This document shows, piece after piece, positions 26,633 through 36,043 of a stretch of DNA of 64,000 nucleotides (positions within the stretch are counted from its first letter, which is position 1; each line of letters starts with the position of its first letter). The DNA comes from Colwellia chukchiensis (lineage in GTDB: Bacteria > Pseudomonadota > Gammaproteobacteria > Enterobacterales > Alteromonadaceae), in contig NZ_NBOC01000001.1 in the NCBI RefSeq assembly GCF_002104455.1, positions 186,001 through 250,000 of the forward strand, written 5' to 3'. The position numbers and the translations under genes were made by a program. The notes beneath the pieces were generated by a model, which had not been told where the DNA came from, made no database searches, and worked only from the letters and a program-made list of their open reading frames with translations.

Positions 26633-27796
26633 ATGAAGAAGCTAGCAGTGTTCACCGGCACGCGTGCCGAGTACAGTTTATTGTATTGGCTGTTAAAGTT
26701 CTTGCAGCAAGATAGTCAGTTTGATTTGCAGTTATACGTCGGTGGTACCCATCTATCGGCTGAGTATGGCAATACTATTGACGAAATTATTGGTGACGGT
26801 TTTGATGTCACCGCAACGCTTGATTTTCTTTTGCCGTCAACATCGCCCAATGCCACCAGTAAATCTTTAGCCATGGCCATTAGCACCAGCGCTGATGTCA
26901 TAGCTACACATAGGCCTGACGCTATTGTTATTTTAGGAGATAGATATGAAGCCTTTGGGGTTGCACAAGCGGCCATGATAGCCCAAGTACCTATTGTCCA
27001 TATCCATGGAGGTGAAATTACCGAAGGCGCATATGATGATGCCATCAGGCATGCCATTACTAAGCTTTCCCACCTTCACTTCACTGCGACTGAGTCTTAC
27101 CGACAACGGGTAATACAGTTAGGCGAATTACCGCAACATGTTTTTAATGTTGGCGCCCCCGGCATTGACAGTATCAAGAAGTTAAGTCTTTTTAGTCGTC
27201 AAGAAGTCAGACGCTATTTCGATGACAAATTAGATAAGCCTTATTTTATGGTCACTTATCATCCCGTTACCTTGTCAAAAGGCGGGGCAGTGAATGGCTT
27301 AAAAAATTTATTACAAGCGTTAACACGTTTTGTTGATCATCAAGTGATCATAACGTATCCCAATGCGGATAGCTTTGGGCAAGACATCATTCAACACTTA
27401 GAGCATTACGCACAGCAGCATCACGAACGAGTGTTTTTAGTGAAAAACTTAGGTCATCAACGTTATCTATCTGCAGTCAAACATGCAGAAGCTGTGGTGG
27501 GCAATAGTTCCAGTGGTATTATCGAAGCGCCATCGCTAAAGGTCGCAACGGTTAATATTGGCGACCGACAAAAAGGCCGCGTTGCCAGCCAAAGTGTCAT
27601 CCATTGTCAGCATGATACCGATGCGATTGTTGACGCCATTACGCAAGCGTGCAGCGCTGAGTTTAAGTCGGCGCTACCGACAATGGCAAACCCCTATGGA
27701 CAAGGTGGCGCGTCACAAGCGATATATGACACACTAAAAACTGTTAACTGGGATAATATTCTACAAAAACGTTTTTTTAACCTCACTAATCCATAA
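26633..27796 (+). CDS. legG: UDP-N-acetylhexosamine 2-epimerase (hydrolysing), NeuC/LegG family
   Basis: Hydrolyses the UDP-sugar with inversion at C2 to give the free 2-acetamido mannose-type sugar that the synthase (next gene) condenses with phosphoenolpyruvate. The protein has 387 residues. Seen: GTRAEY at 9-14, GDRYEAFG, HIHGGE, the AIRHAITKLSHLHF block, GAPGID and NSSSGIIEAPSL, all typical of NeuC/LegG. Whether it uses UDP-GlcNAc (sialic route) or the diacetamido-trideoxy sugar (legionaminic route) cannot be read from the sequence alone. LegB next door favours the latter. Confidence 0.88.
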   Translation: MKKLAVFTGTRAEYSLLYWLLKFLQQDSQFDLQLYVGGTHLSAEYGNTIDEIIGDGFDVTATLDFLLPSTSPNATSKSLAMAISTSADVIATHRPDAIVILGDRYEAFGVAQAAMIAQVPIVHIHGGEITEGAYDDAIRHAITKLSHLHFTATESYRQRVIQLGELPQHVFNVGAPGIDSIKKLSLFSRQEVRRYFDDKLDKPYFMVTYHPVTLSKGGAVNGLKNLLQALTRFVDHQVIITYPNADSFGQDIIQHLEHYAQQHHERVFLVKNLGHQRYLSAVKHAEAVVGNSSSGIIEAPSLKVATVNIGDRQKGRVASQSVIHCQHDTDAIVDAITQACSAEFKSALPTMANPYGQGGASQAIYDTLKTVNWDNILQKRFFNLTNP

Positions 27797-27849
27797 GCGA
27801 TGCAAGAGTCAGGCAACGTTTAGGTTACATCACTTTTATAGAGGCGATT

Positions 27850-28935
27850 ATGGACTCGACTTTAATTATTGCGGAGGCGGGCGTAAACCATAATGGGCAA
27901 GTAGAGCTTGCTTATCAACTTGTTGACGCTGCCGTGGCTGCGGGTGTTGATATCATTAAGTTTCAAACATTTAAAGCTGAAAATCTTGTCACACCACAGG
28001 CTCAGCAGGCCGATTACCAACGCAAAAATAGCAACCAAGTTGAATCACAATATCATATGCTGAAAAAGCTAGAGCTGAGCTTTAGCCAGCATTTGTTAGT
28101 GCGCGACTATTGCCAACAGCAAGGGATTGCATATTTATCCACCGCGTTTGATGCTGACAGTTTGCAGTTTTTAATTACAGATATTAATTTGCCAATGCTA
28201 AAAATCCCCTCGGGTGAATTAACCAATGCCCCTTTGTTATTAGCACACGCCTATACGGGGCGAGAACTCATTATGTCAACCGGTATGGCAACCTTAGCTG
28301 AAATAGAATTGGCGTTAGGGATTATTGCCTTTGGCTTATTGCATAAGGCAGCAAACGAAGTCACGCCAAATTTAGCGGCGTTTAAAGCGGCCTATAATGC
28401 GCCTGAAGGTAAAAAGCTTTTGGCTGAGAAAGTTTCGTTGTTACATTGCACTACTGAATACCCCGCGCCCATTAATGAGGTCAATCTTAATGCCATGGAG
28501 CTGATGCGTGAAACTTTTGGGTTGCCCGTGGGTTATAGTGATCACACTGAAGGTATTTTAGTGCCAACCATGGCAGTGGCGAAGGGGGCGGTTATTATCG
28601 AAAAGCACTTTACCTTAGACAGAAACCTGCCCGGCCCAGATCATCAAGCGTCACTCGAGCCAAGTGAATTAAAACAAATGGTGCAAAATATTCGTCAATT
28701 AGAGCTCGCTTTGGGTGATAAGCGTAAATCACCCACCAACAGTGAGCAAAAAAATATTACGGTGGCCCGTAAAAGTCTGGTTGCTAAACAAGCCATCACT
28801 AAAGGTCAGCCATATAGTGAAGATAACTTAACGGTATTAAGACCAGGTAGCGGTATTTCTGCGGTTAACTATTTTGACATATTGCACACTAAAGCCAATA
28901 AAGACTACCAGCCTGGTGACTTAATTACGCCCTAA
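27850..28935 (+). CDS. legI: Nonulosonic acid synthase, NeuB/LegI family
   Basis: Condenses the six-carbon product of the previous gene with phosphoenolpyruvate to give a nine-carbon nonulosonic acid (legionaminic or sialic type). The protein has 361 residues. Seen: N-terminal IIAEAGVNHNG, IIKFQTFK, KIPSGELTN and the HCTTEYPAP and GYSDHTEG motifs of the TIM-barrel, and a C-terminal antifreeze-like SAF domain (about 300-355: KSLVAKQAITKGQPYSEDN). The ATG has a GAGGCG site. PseI-type synthase is the alternative, but the neighbouring hydrolysing epimerase favours LegI/NeuB. Confidence 0.9.
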   Translation: MDSTLIIAEAGVNHNGQVELAYQLVDAAVAAGVDIIKFQTFKAENLVTPQAQQADYQRKNSNQVESQYHMLKKLELSFSQHLLVRDYCQQQGIAYLSTAFDADSLQFLITDINLPMLKIPSGELTNAPLLLAHAYTGRELIMSTGMATLAEIELALGIIAFGLLHKAANEVTPNLAAFKAAYNAPEGKKLLAEKVSLLHCTTEYPAPINEVNLNAMELMRETFGLPVGYSDHTEGILVPTMAVAKGAVIIEKHFTLDRNLPGPDHQASLEPSELKQMVQNIRQLELALGDKRKSPTNSEQKNITVARKSLVAKQAITKGQPYSEDNLTVLRPGSGISAVNYFDILHTKANKDYQPGDLITP

Positions 28936-29038
28936 CGCACGACTTGGCGTAATAATTGTATTAATACTTATAAAGCGCGGAATAAGTCGCTTGTTTATTA
29001 TCATGGTTGCGTAAGTAAAATTATAGTGAGGGCTAAAT

Positions 29039-30100
29039 ATGAGCCATAATTGGCAGGAGATCCTCGTTTCACCCACGACTTGTATGGAAGAAACGATTTC
29101 CGTAATTGATAAAGGTGCATTGAAGTTGGCGTTAGTGGTTGATAATAAACGTCAATTACTTGGCGTAGTGACTGACGGTGATATTAGGCGGGCGCTAATT
29201 AAACATCTGAGCATGGACGTGGAAATTGCACAAGTTATGCATAAAACGCCATTAATTGCGCCACCTGATACCTCGCGTAGCAAACTATTAGCTATGATGA
29301 ATAGCAAGGGGCTTACTGCCATACCAATCGTTAAAGATGGTATTGTTGTTGGTTTAGAAACCCTGCAAAAAGTCATGGATGCCAAGCGATATGATAATCC
29401 CGTTTTTTTAATGGCGGGTGGCTTTGGTACACGCTTAAAGCCTCTTACCGACAACTGCCCAAAGCCATTGCTAAAGCTGGGCGATAAGCCCATTTTAGAA
29501 ACCATTTTAGAGAACTTTATTGCTTCCGGCTTTCATCAATTTTATATTTCCACTCACTATATGCCCGAGGCAATACGCGAGCACTTTGGCAATGGTGAAA
29601 AATGGCAAGTCGATATTCATTATGTTCACGAAGATTCGCCGTTAGGCACAGGTGGTAGCTTAGGTTTATTGCCTAAAACTCTGCCGGATTTGCCGGTTAT
29701 TATGATGAATGGTGATGTACTGACCAAGATAGACTTTGAACTACTGCTGCAATATCACAACCAACATCAACCTATTTGTACTATGTGTGTCAGGGAAGAT
29801 GAATACCAAGTTCCTTATGGTGTGGTTGAGGCCGATGACAGCCGCATTGTTAGTTTAGTTGAAAAGCCGGTACATAAATACTTTATTAACGCTGGCGTTT
29901 ATGTGGTTAGTCAAGCGCTAATCCACAAAGTTCGCACAAATCAACGGGTGGATATGACAGAGCTGGTTGAAGCAGCCATAGCAAATCAAGAGTATATTGC
30001 TATGTTTCCCGTGCATGAGTATTGGTTAGATATTGGTAAAATGGTGGACTTCTACCAAGCACAAAAAGACGTTATGCAAGGTGGCAGATTCGATGGCTAA
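29039..30100 (+). CDS. ptmE: CBS-domain sugar-1-phosphate nucleotidyltransferase, PtmE type
   Basis: In Campylobacter, PtmE makes GDP-glucosamine and feeds the GDP-based legionaminic acid pathway. The protein has 353 residues. Seen: two CBS motifs at about 8-60 and 65-118 (ending GLETLQKVMDA), then a nucleotidyltransferase domain with GGFGTRLKPLT (127-137), PKPLLKLG, GTGGSLGLL, MMNGDVLTKIDF and a C-terminal WLDIG. The CBS pair suggests allosteric control by a nucleotide. PtmA and PtmF partners were not found in the window. The gene overlaps the next by eight bases. Confidence 0.78.
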   Translation: MSHNWQEILVSPTTCMEETISVIDKGALKLALVVDNKRQLLGVVTDGDIRRALIKHLSMDVEIAQVMHKTPLIAPPDTSRSKLLAMMNSKGLTAIPIVKDGIVVGLETLQKVMDAKRYDNPVFLMAGGFGTRLKPLTDNCPKPLLKLGDKPILETILENFIASGFHQFYISTHYMPEAIREHFGNGEKWQVDIHYVHEDSPLGTGGSLGLLPKTLPDLPVIMMNGDVLTKIDFELLLQYHNQHQPICTMCVREDEYQVPYGVVEADDSRIVSLVEKPVHKYFINAGVYVVSQALIHKVRTNQRVDMTELVEAAIANQEYIAMFPVHEYWLDIGKMVDFYQAQKDVMQGGRFDG

Positions 30101-30833
30101 GTGTGAAAAAAATAATCAACAGCAGCAATCAGCGAAAATATTAGCGATTATTCCCGCCCGAGCAGGTAGTAAAAGGCTACCCGGAAAAAACAGTAAGTTG
30201 CTTTATAATAAACCCTTAATCCAATGGACTATCGAGGCGGCACAAGGCTGCGTGCAATTAACTGATATCGTGGTAAGTACCGACAGTGTTGCGATTGCAA
30301 ACATTGCCGCCGATTGTGGTTTGCCGGTACCTTTCATGCGCCCAAAGGTCTATGCTGGCGATAAATCAACCGCTATTGATGTTATCGAACATGCCATTGA
30401 GTTTTTTGCCGCTCAGCAAAAACATTATGATTATGTACTTTGGTTGCAACCGACTTCACCATTGCGCACCACAGAAGATATTAACGCGGCTATTGCCACC
30501 TTAATGGCAAAAGAGGCCGATGCTGTGATCAGCGTTTGTCCGTGCGATCACTCACCGCTTTGGAGTAACACCTTGGATGAAACCGCGAGTATGGACAACT
30601 TCCTTTCTCCGTTTGTAAAAAATAACCCGCGCAGTCAGGCATTGCCAGATTACTATCGGTTAAATGGTGCCATATATCTCGCAAAAACAGCGCAGCTACT
30701 GCAAGAAAAAAGTTTCTTTTTAACGCAAAATGTTTTTGCATATCAAATGGCGAAAGAGTCATCGATAGATATCGACAGCCGGCTTGATTTTACCTTAGCA
30801 GAGCTACTGCTGACCGAACGATTGCGGCGCTAG
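30093..30833 (+). CDS. legF: CMP-nonulosonic acid cytidylyltransferase, NeuA/LegF family
   Basis: Activates the nine-carbon sugar with CTP to the CMP-sugar used by the glycosyltransferase. The protein has 246 residues from the ATG at 30093. A longer in-frame ATG (30033) lies deep inside the previous gene. Seen: the cytidylyltransferase signature PARAGSKRLPGKN (21-33), STDSVAIA, WLQPTSPLRTTEDI and YRLNGAIYLAK, and the C-terminal IDIDSRLDF metal-binding motif. Last gene of the plus-strand sugar set. Confidence 0.9.
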   Translation: MAKCEKNNQQQQSAKILAIIPARAGSKRLPGKNSKLLYNKPLIQWTIEAAQGCVQLTDIVVSTDSVAIANIAADCGLPVPFMRPKVYAGDKSTAIDVIEHAIEFFAAQQKHYDYVLWLQPTSPLRTTEDINAAIATLMAKEADAVISVCPCDHSPLWSNTLDETASMDNFLSPFVKNNPRSQALPDYYRLNGAIYLAKTAQLLQEKSFFLTQNVFAYQMAKESSIDIDSRLDFTLAELLLTERLRR

Positions 30834-30899
30834 TCGCTAACCAGTCTTGCTTGTTAGTAAGCCGATAAGCGCCGAATTAAAGGTAAAAGCCAACACTGT

Positions 30900-33386
30900 T
30901 TAGGCTGTTATGTTATTAATTTTATGTAGATAAACTTGCGCTTGGCTGTGTTCACTATCTTGAGCAATAACCTTATCAAATGCCAGTTTTGCCGCATCAT
31001 TGGCGCCAAGTTCAAAGTAAAAAATACCTAAACTACACCAGATATAGGTATCTTCTGGGTGTTGGTGCAGAAAATCGGTATAACATGCAATCGCTGCCTC
31101 TTGTTCACCCAAGAGTAATAGTAGCTTGGCATATTGTGGAATATAAATACTGGCGATAGTGGCCAGCTGTCCAAGGCATGCTTTTGCTAAGCCATAATTC
31201 TCAACCTTAAAAGCGATACTGGCAATTTGCTGTAATTCATCCTCTAAAATATCTTCGCTAGGGAGTAGCTCAAAATTTTCAAGCGCTTGACGCTCCTCAC
31301 CTGAGGCGGTGAAAAAATAGGCCAAACATAAGTGGTACAAAGGCGTTGCTGCAGGGTTAGTTTCTTTATGAAGTTTTAGACTTTGTGCCAAGGTGTGTAA
31401 TGCGGCGCTGTTTTTTTGATGAAAAAGTGTGATCACTTTGCGTCTGACACCATGTAACGATGCTTCATTTTTGGTGCGCTGTAAATGCTGAGTATCTTCA
31501 TTGGCGATAATTTTCTCAAACTCAACTTGAAAGTGATTAAATTGCTCCAGCACATCTGCTGTTAATGTGTTGGCAACTGTTGGCCTAGCATCAAGCCAAA
31601 TTTTGGCACGACCTAGGTTGTTGTCTGCGCGCCACTGCGCTAGCAACGCCGGAATATTAGCTTTCGTTTTATGCTCTTCAATGCGGCTTTTTACGCGGCT
31701 TTGTGTGCTTGATAAGTGGTTAATGAGGTTGTCACAAGTTTCGATATAAGCTTGATAATACAAGCGTCCGGTTTGCTCAAGTTTTTCATTTGACCATTCT
31801 GCAGACGAGTCAGTTTGTGCTGATTTGATAAACTTGTCGATACCAAAGTTTTTGACAAATTTAGCGGTTTTTTTAAAGCGGCTATTTAATTGTCGCTCAA
31901 TTTTATCCATTTGTACTTTATATTTAAAATTTTCACTTTCTTGGCCTTTTTCGGCGAATAGCTTGTCATTGGCTTGCAGGGCCTCTTTGGCCAAGATGCT
32001 AATTTTTTTCACATCCGCTAAGGTTTTCTCAACTTTGTTCAGTACCTCATTGTAGTCTTGTACTATCTCGCTACTGGTTTTTTCAGGGAGTAATTGGGCG
32101 ATTTTTTCTTGAAACAAACATTGCTCATCAGTAAAGCTAAGTGCACTCAGTGGGATGTGGCTAATATTGTCAACTTTTGCTGCGTTGGCAGATAAATTAT
32201 ACACTGCGCTCGCTTGCTTTTTAGCACGCGCGGCTTCGCTGGCAAGACCTTGTGCCGCTTGTTCAAAGACCACTAAGGTTTCAACAATATTCCCACGGTA
32301 AGTTTCAACCCATTTGCCAGTTTGCCCAAGTGTCGGTCCTATTTTGGCTTCATTGCTGCCAGAGGCATGAGTGACCCCCTTTTCTGAAAAGCATAAATCA
32401 ACACCGGCGAGTAAAATGTTACTAAAGCCCATATCAATGGCGGCTTTAAGTGCCGTATTGGTAACAGTCGGGCCACAGGAGTTTAAATTCGCATCATCAC
32501 CTTCGACATCCCATGGGTAGCGACGATCCATATAAACACTTTTACCCGACCATTGGCCAAGCAATAATGGCGTGACATTATTGCTATGAATAAAGAGTAC
32601 CGAGTCAGGAAAGCATAGCTGCTCTTTTGAAACATCAAAGCTGATATCAAAGGGGTCAACCGAGACCACAATGTCGGGTATGATCCCCACTTGCAAGAGC
32701 TTTTTAGCAATACGAGAGACCGCCATCACCACGACATGTTGTTGGTTGCTTTTTATCCAGTCAATGCTTTCGTCTAATGAAGGGCCACCGGCTAACAGCA
32801 CACAGCTATCATGGCTAAATTGGTCTTTAAGAATACGCGCTGGGGTGTTATTTTCACAAATGTTTTTCAGCTGTGTACCCATAAATGGCGATACCGCCAG
32901 TGTTGCGCGGGTAAAAAAGCGTACACTTTGAAAGTCTTGCTCAAAAGAAAGAATGGCTTGATTATAATCAGGTAAAAACGAGTCTATAGCGGCTAACGAT
33001 TTAATATATTTACAATTATCTTTATATAGGTATAGCTCAATGCCAAAATCAGCAGCAGTGTCCTGCCAATTGTCCAACGTGCAAAGTTTAATATGCTCTG
33101 GTAAGTCAGTTAAGTCATATTTGTTGTTTAGCTGCGCTATAACTTGCGGTAATTCAATAAACAAAAAGCGGCTATCATCGGGGACCTCTTGCTGCAAAAT
33201 ATAGTTGAGTAAGAGGCCTGAGTCTGTGCCTAATAGCAAATAAAAGCTGTTTTCTTGGTTAAGCTTATCTTTATATATGCGCTTAAAAACTGATGTTGAT
33301 GGTTCTTTAATAAAGCTATTGCGGTTAATGGAGTATAGGTATTCTTCATCAAATGCAGATTTTAAAAAACTTTCTTTTACGTCCAT
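30900..33386 (-). CDS. Maf-type flagellin glycosyltransferase with C-terminal TPRs
   Basis: Motility accessory factor (Maf) proteins are cytoplasmic transferases that put nonulosonic acids on flagellin Ser/Thr before export. This 828-residue protein has an N-terminal Maf domain (about 1-180, LLGTDSGLLLNYIL), an MptE-like (DUF115) core about 190-430 with LLAGGPSLDESIDW (GGPSL at 200-204), IIPDIVVSVDPFD, NSCGPTVTNTALKAAIDMGF and LAGVDLCFSE, a helical coiled region about 440-620, and TPR-like repeats about 680-828. Last gene of a minus-strand operon, ten bases after the radical SAM gene. It meets legF tail to tail. Confidence 0.85.
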   Translation of the reverse strand: MDVKESFLKSAFDEEYLYSINRNSFIKEPSTSVFKRIYKDKLNQENSFYLLLGTDSGLLLNYILQQEVPDDSRFLFIELPQVIAQLNNKYDLTDLPEHIKLCTLDNWQDTAADFGIELYLYKDNCKYIKSLAAIDSFLPDYNQAILSFEQDFQSVRFFTRATLAVSPFMGTQLKNICENNTPARILKDQFSHDSCVLLAGGPSLDESIDWIKSNQQHVVVMAVSRIAKKLLQVGIIPDIVVSVDPFDISFDVSKEQLCFPDSVLFIHSNNVTPLLLGQWSGKSVYMDRRYPWDVEGDDANLNSCGPTVTNTALKAAIDMGFSNILLAGVDLCFSEKGVTHASGSNEAKIGPTLGQTGKWVETYRGNIVETLVVFEQAAQGLASEAARAKKQASAVYNLSANAAKVDNISHIPLSALSFTDEQCLFQEKIAQLLPEKTSSEIVQDYNEVLNKVEKTLADVKKISILAKEALQANDKLFAEKGQESENFKYKVQMDKIERQLNSRFKKTAKFVKNFGIDKFIKSAQTDSSAEWSNEKLEQTGRLYYQAYIETCDNLINHLSSTQSRVKSRIEEHKTKANIPALLAQWRADNNLGRAKIWLDARPTVANTLTADVLEQFNHFQVEFEKIIANEDTQHLQRTKNEASLHGVRRKVITLFHQKNSAALHTLAQSLKLHKETNPAATPLYHLCLAYFFTASGEERQALENFELLPSEDILEDELQQIASIAFKVENYGLAKACLGQLATIASIYIPQYAKLLLLLGEQEAAIACYTDFLHQHPEDTYIWCSLGIFYFELGANDAAKLAFDKVIAQDSEHSQAQVYLHKINNITA

Positions 33387-33396
33387 AGGGTACTCA

Positions 33397-34995
33397 TTAC
33401 TTAATGGCTACAGGTTCAACATTAACCACAGGGATAGCTAATGGCCCAGCTTGTCTCAAGGGTTTTAAATTAAACGCGTCTTGCGGCACCGCCACAGGCT
33501 GTGTTAGCGTTTGTGCCTTACCCCAGTGTTGTTCTGACTGATCCAGTAATCGCAGATCTTTAAGGTAAACAATTTGCTGCAAGCCTAATAATTGCAGCGC
33601 CGAAAACTCATGAGAAATCACCGCGGTAATTTTACTGGCATCCCCTAAGTCCATAATATAGGCCTCAAGATCGCCGTTATATTGCGCTAATATTGAGTGT
33701 TTATATTGGTAATACCACTCAGAGCCTGGATACGGTGTCGCAAAGTGCGGTTTTGCGGTTATACCCAGCTCTTTTAAGGCGGTAATGGTATTTCTCACGC
33801 TGGTAAAGCTTTCTTCAGGGAAGCCAATAATAATATTGGGAATAGGTTTAATACCAGATTCTAAACATGTGGCAATACTGTTAAAGTTCTTTCTGGCATT
33901 GGAGCCTTTACCTAAGTTTTTTAATATTTTAGGGTCAAAAGATTCTAAACCGTAAACTAAGTGCGTGCAGCCGGCTTGATGCATTAACTTTAACGTTTCG
34001 GGGCGATGCAACCCAGCATGGCTTGTGCCATTCCAATGTACACCACGACAGTTTTCATCATGTGGAATACCTTGCTGTCGACAAGTGGGTTGTAAGCCTG
34101 CCTCAATCCACTTTTCACATAACTCTTTCAGCCAAGTGCCTTTACTGGCCACATCCATGGTCATTAAATTTTCGTCGATAAAAGCGGCAAAATCAATCTG
34201 ATAAGTCTCATGTAAGTGTTTGACCATGTTAACAATATAGTCAGCGCTATGATATCGAATGTTACGACCATAGGTAAATACAACGTCATTATCACCGTTT
34301 TCATTAGGTTCAATAAGCATGTCGCCGGTTGTACCTAAGTGCCAACAGTATTTGCATGTTAAGCCGCAGCCAAAACTGCCATTAATATCCATTCGACGTT
34401 TAGAGGTAAACGACTCTTCACTAAATAGTGAGGCCGAATTTTCGAAATAAATATCCAGTGGAAATAACTCCCAAGCCGGCCAAGGTAGGGTATCTAAGTC
34501 ATGAATATTGGGTCTGACGTTAGTCAAATGCGCCTTGGCATTGCTATCACGGTAAATCACACCAAGTATGGATGAAAAGTCATGGTTACCATTATCAATC
34601 TGTTTTAGCACTTCGGGGAAAGTAACAAATGATTCACCAATGCAGCCAACGTCTAATTCAGGTAGCCATTGAAATATCTCATGTGGCATACTCGTTAGAA
34701 AACCGCCGCCGGCAATTAGGGTGGCATTGGGTGCCGCTTGGCGAATTAATTTACAGGCATTTTTGATGTAATTGTAGCTAGTGGTTAAACCACCTATGCA
34801 AATAGCATCCCAATCGTCTGCTTGGCAAACTTCAGTGATGGTGCTGATGGGCAGCCGCCAAGCATTGGCATCATAGACCTGTACTAAATGTCCCTCCTTC
34901 ATAGCAATGGCTGCTAATAGCGCAATACCATAAGGAATATGTCTTGGCACATCTTCTTCACGAACTATGGGGTTAATAAATAAAACTTTAGCCAT
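33397..34995 (-). CDS. Radical SAM enzyme with cobalamin-domain-like N-terminus
   Basis: The 532-residue protein has an N-terminal Rossmann-like domain (about 1-150) of the kind that binds cobalamin in B12-dependent radical SAM enzymes (PYGIALLAAIAMKEGH, AICIGGLTTSYNYI, LIAGGGFLTSMPHEI, GCIGESFVTFPEVL). The usual DxHxxG motif for the cobalamin ligand is not seen (YDANAWRLP is at that place). The radical SAM core follows with CGLTCKYC, cysteines 210, 214 and 217 in CX3CX2C spacing. Reaction unknown; methylation or another modification of the flagellin sugar, or of a protein or peptide, is possible. Flanked at 10 and 11 bases by two MptE-like genes, so clearly one operon. Confidence 0.85.
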   Translation of the reverse strand: MAKVLFINPIVREEDVPRHIPYGIALLAAIAMKEGHLVQVYDANAWRLPISTITEVCQADDWDAICIGGLTTSYNYIKNACKLIRQAAPNATLIAGGGFLTSMPHEIFQWLPELDVGCIGESFVTFPEVLKQIDNGNHDFSSILGVIYRDSNAKAHLTNVRPNIHDLDTLPWPAWELFPLDIYFENSASLFSEESFTSKRRMDINGSFGCGLTCKYCWHLGTTGDMLIEPNENGDNDVVFTYGRNIRYHSADYIVNMVKHLHETYQIDFAAFIDENLMTMDVASKGTWLKELCEKWIEAGLQPTCRQQGIPHDENCRGVHWNGTSHAGLHRPETLKLMHQAGCTHLVYGLESFDPKILKNLGKGSNARKNFNSIATCLESGIKPIPNIIIGFPEESFTSVRNTITALKELGITAKPHFATPYPGSEWYYQYKHSILAQYNGDLEAYIMDLGDASKITAVISHEFSALQLLGLQQIVYLKDLRLLDQSEQHWGKAQTLTQPVAVPQDAFNLKPLRQAGPLAIPVVNVEPVAIK

Positions 34996-35006
34996 GTTAT
35001 ATCTAC

Positions 35007-36023
35007 CTAATTGATGTATTCGTTAAGGGGCATACAGGGTAAGTTGTCAGCAAATAGCGTGCCCGCCTCTGAACAATTAAATGTTTCACCTGCGGCTTTT
35101 TCTAACAATTGCAAAAAATTATGTCGGTACCAATAGTAGGTAGGGTCGGTGTAAAATACTTCACCAGTGGCAGGGTAAGTAAACTTTGGAAAAAAGGCGT
35201 TAAACTCTTCAGGGCTGTTGGCAAACTCTTGTAACTCATAATAGGTTTGGGTCATTTCAACTGGCGTGTCTAGATGATACCCCAAGTCCATACCGGTTAA
35301 GGCAATGCGCCCAATGTTTAAAATTGCATTAGTAAATACCCATGCCGCGGTGCCGACATTGCCACCGGTATTCATGCAAGGAAATTTATTGATCTGGTAG
35401 ATGGCTCTGGTCAAACTTTGTGCTTGCTGTGGGTCATCGACAATGGGGTTCCACCAATACATTTGAAAACCCGCTTCTTTAGCCCTTTTCACCACGTTTT
35501 TTGGTGCTGAAGAACAAATAATTAACTTAATTTGCGGCGCATATTGATTAATCAGGGCAATATTGGCTTCGTTTTCAGCGATAGAGTTATTTCTAAAGTT
35601 TATATCTAAGTCTTGGCGGCTAAAATAATCATCATTTTTCGTATGTTCAATAAAGTTATCATCGCCAAACCAACGAACCATACGCGTAGGATGAGGATCA
35701 AGTGTTAAAACATAGTCTGGTATAATACCTTGTTTGAGGCACTTAACTAACGAACCATCAATGGCAACAATAGTACCTTGATAATGACTGGCTTTGATCT
35801 TCTCTAGCTGATTTTTTTTGTGCAAACTTGGCCCTGCACTGATCACTATCGCCTGTTGCTGTTTTGCAGCGCTCAGTGGCGGCAAGTCTTTTAAGCTTTT
35901 TTGATCAGGCTCTACGTTATTTTTTGCATTAATGATCAGATCATCGGAATGCCACGCTTTGCCAATATCGGTAATTTGTGCCACCACTTTTTTAAAGCTG
36001 CTATCTAGCTTATTATCTTGCAT
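35007..36023 (-). CDS. MptE-like (DUF115) protein, short Maf relative
   Basis: A 338-residue protein with the MptE-like/DUF115 core: VISAGPSLHKKNQLE (GPSL at 64-67), VAIDGSLVKCLKQGIIPDYV with TLDPHP following, a TGGNVGTAAWVFTNAILNIG block and LTGMDLGYHLD. It lacks the long N-terminal Maf region and TPRs of the 828-residue protein in the same operon. The C-terminal part (CSEAGTLFADNLPCMPLNEY) resembles the end of other DUF115 transferases. It may be a second glycosyltransferase or an accessory subunit. 11 bases upstream of the radical SAM gene. Confidence 0.75.
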   Translation of the reverse strand: MQDNKLDSSFKKVVAQITDIGKAWHSDDLIINAKNNVEPDQKSLKDLPPLSAAKQQQAIVISAGPSLHKKNQLEKIKASHYQGTIVAIDGSLVKCLKQGIIPDYVLTLDPHPTRMVRWFGDDNFIEHTKNDDYFSRQDLDINFRNNSIAENEANIALINQYAPQIKLIICSSAPKNVVKRAKEAGFQMYWWNPIVDDPQQAQSLTRAIYQINKFPCMNTGGNVGTAAWVFTNAILNIGRIALTGMDLGYHLDTPVEMTQTYYELQEFANSPEEFNAFFPKFTYPATGEVFYTDPTYYWYRHNFLQLLEKAAGETFNCSEAGTLFADNLPCMPLNEYIN

Positions 36024-36043
36024 AATCCTAACTAACCTTTAGC

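Noticed and set aside
28945-28959. TGGCGT-AATAA-TTGT upstream of the PtmE-like gene
   Set aside because: The invariant GC of the -12 box is GT, and neither box matches fully.
25625-30833. Pseudaminic acid (Pse) pathway as the identity of the sugar island
   Set aside because: The hydrolysing 2-epimerase of NeuC/LegG type and the PtmE-like enzyme point to the legionaminic/sialic branch; no PseC, PseG or PseH homologue was seen.
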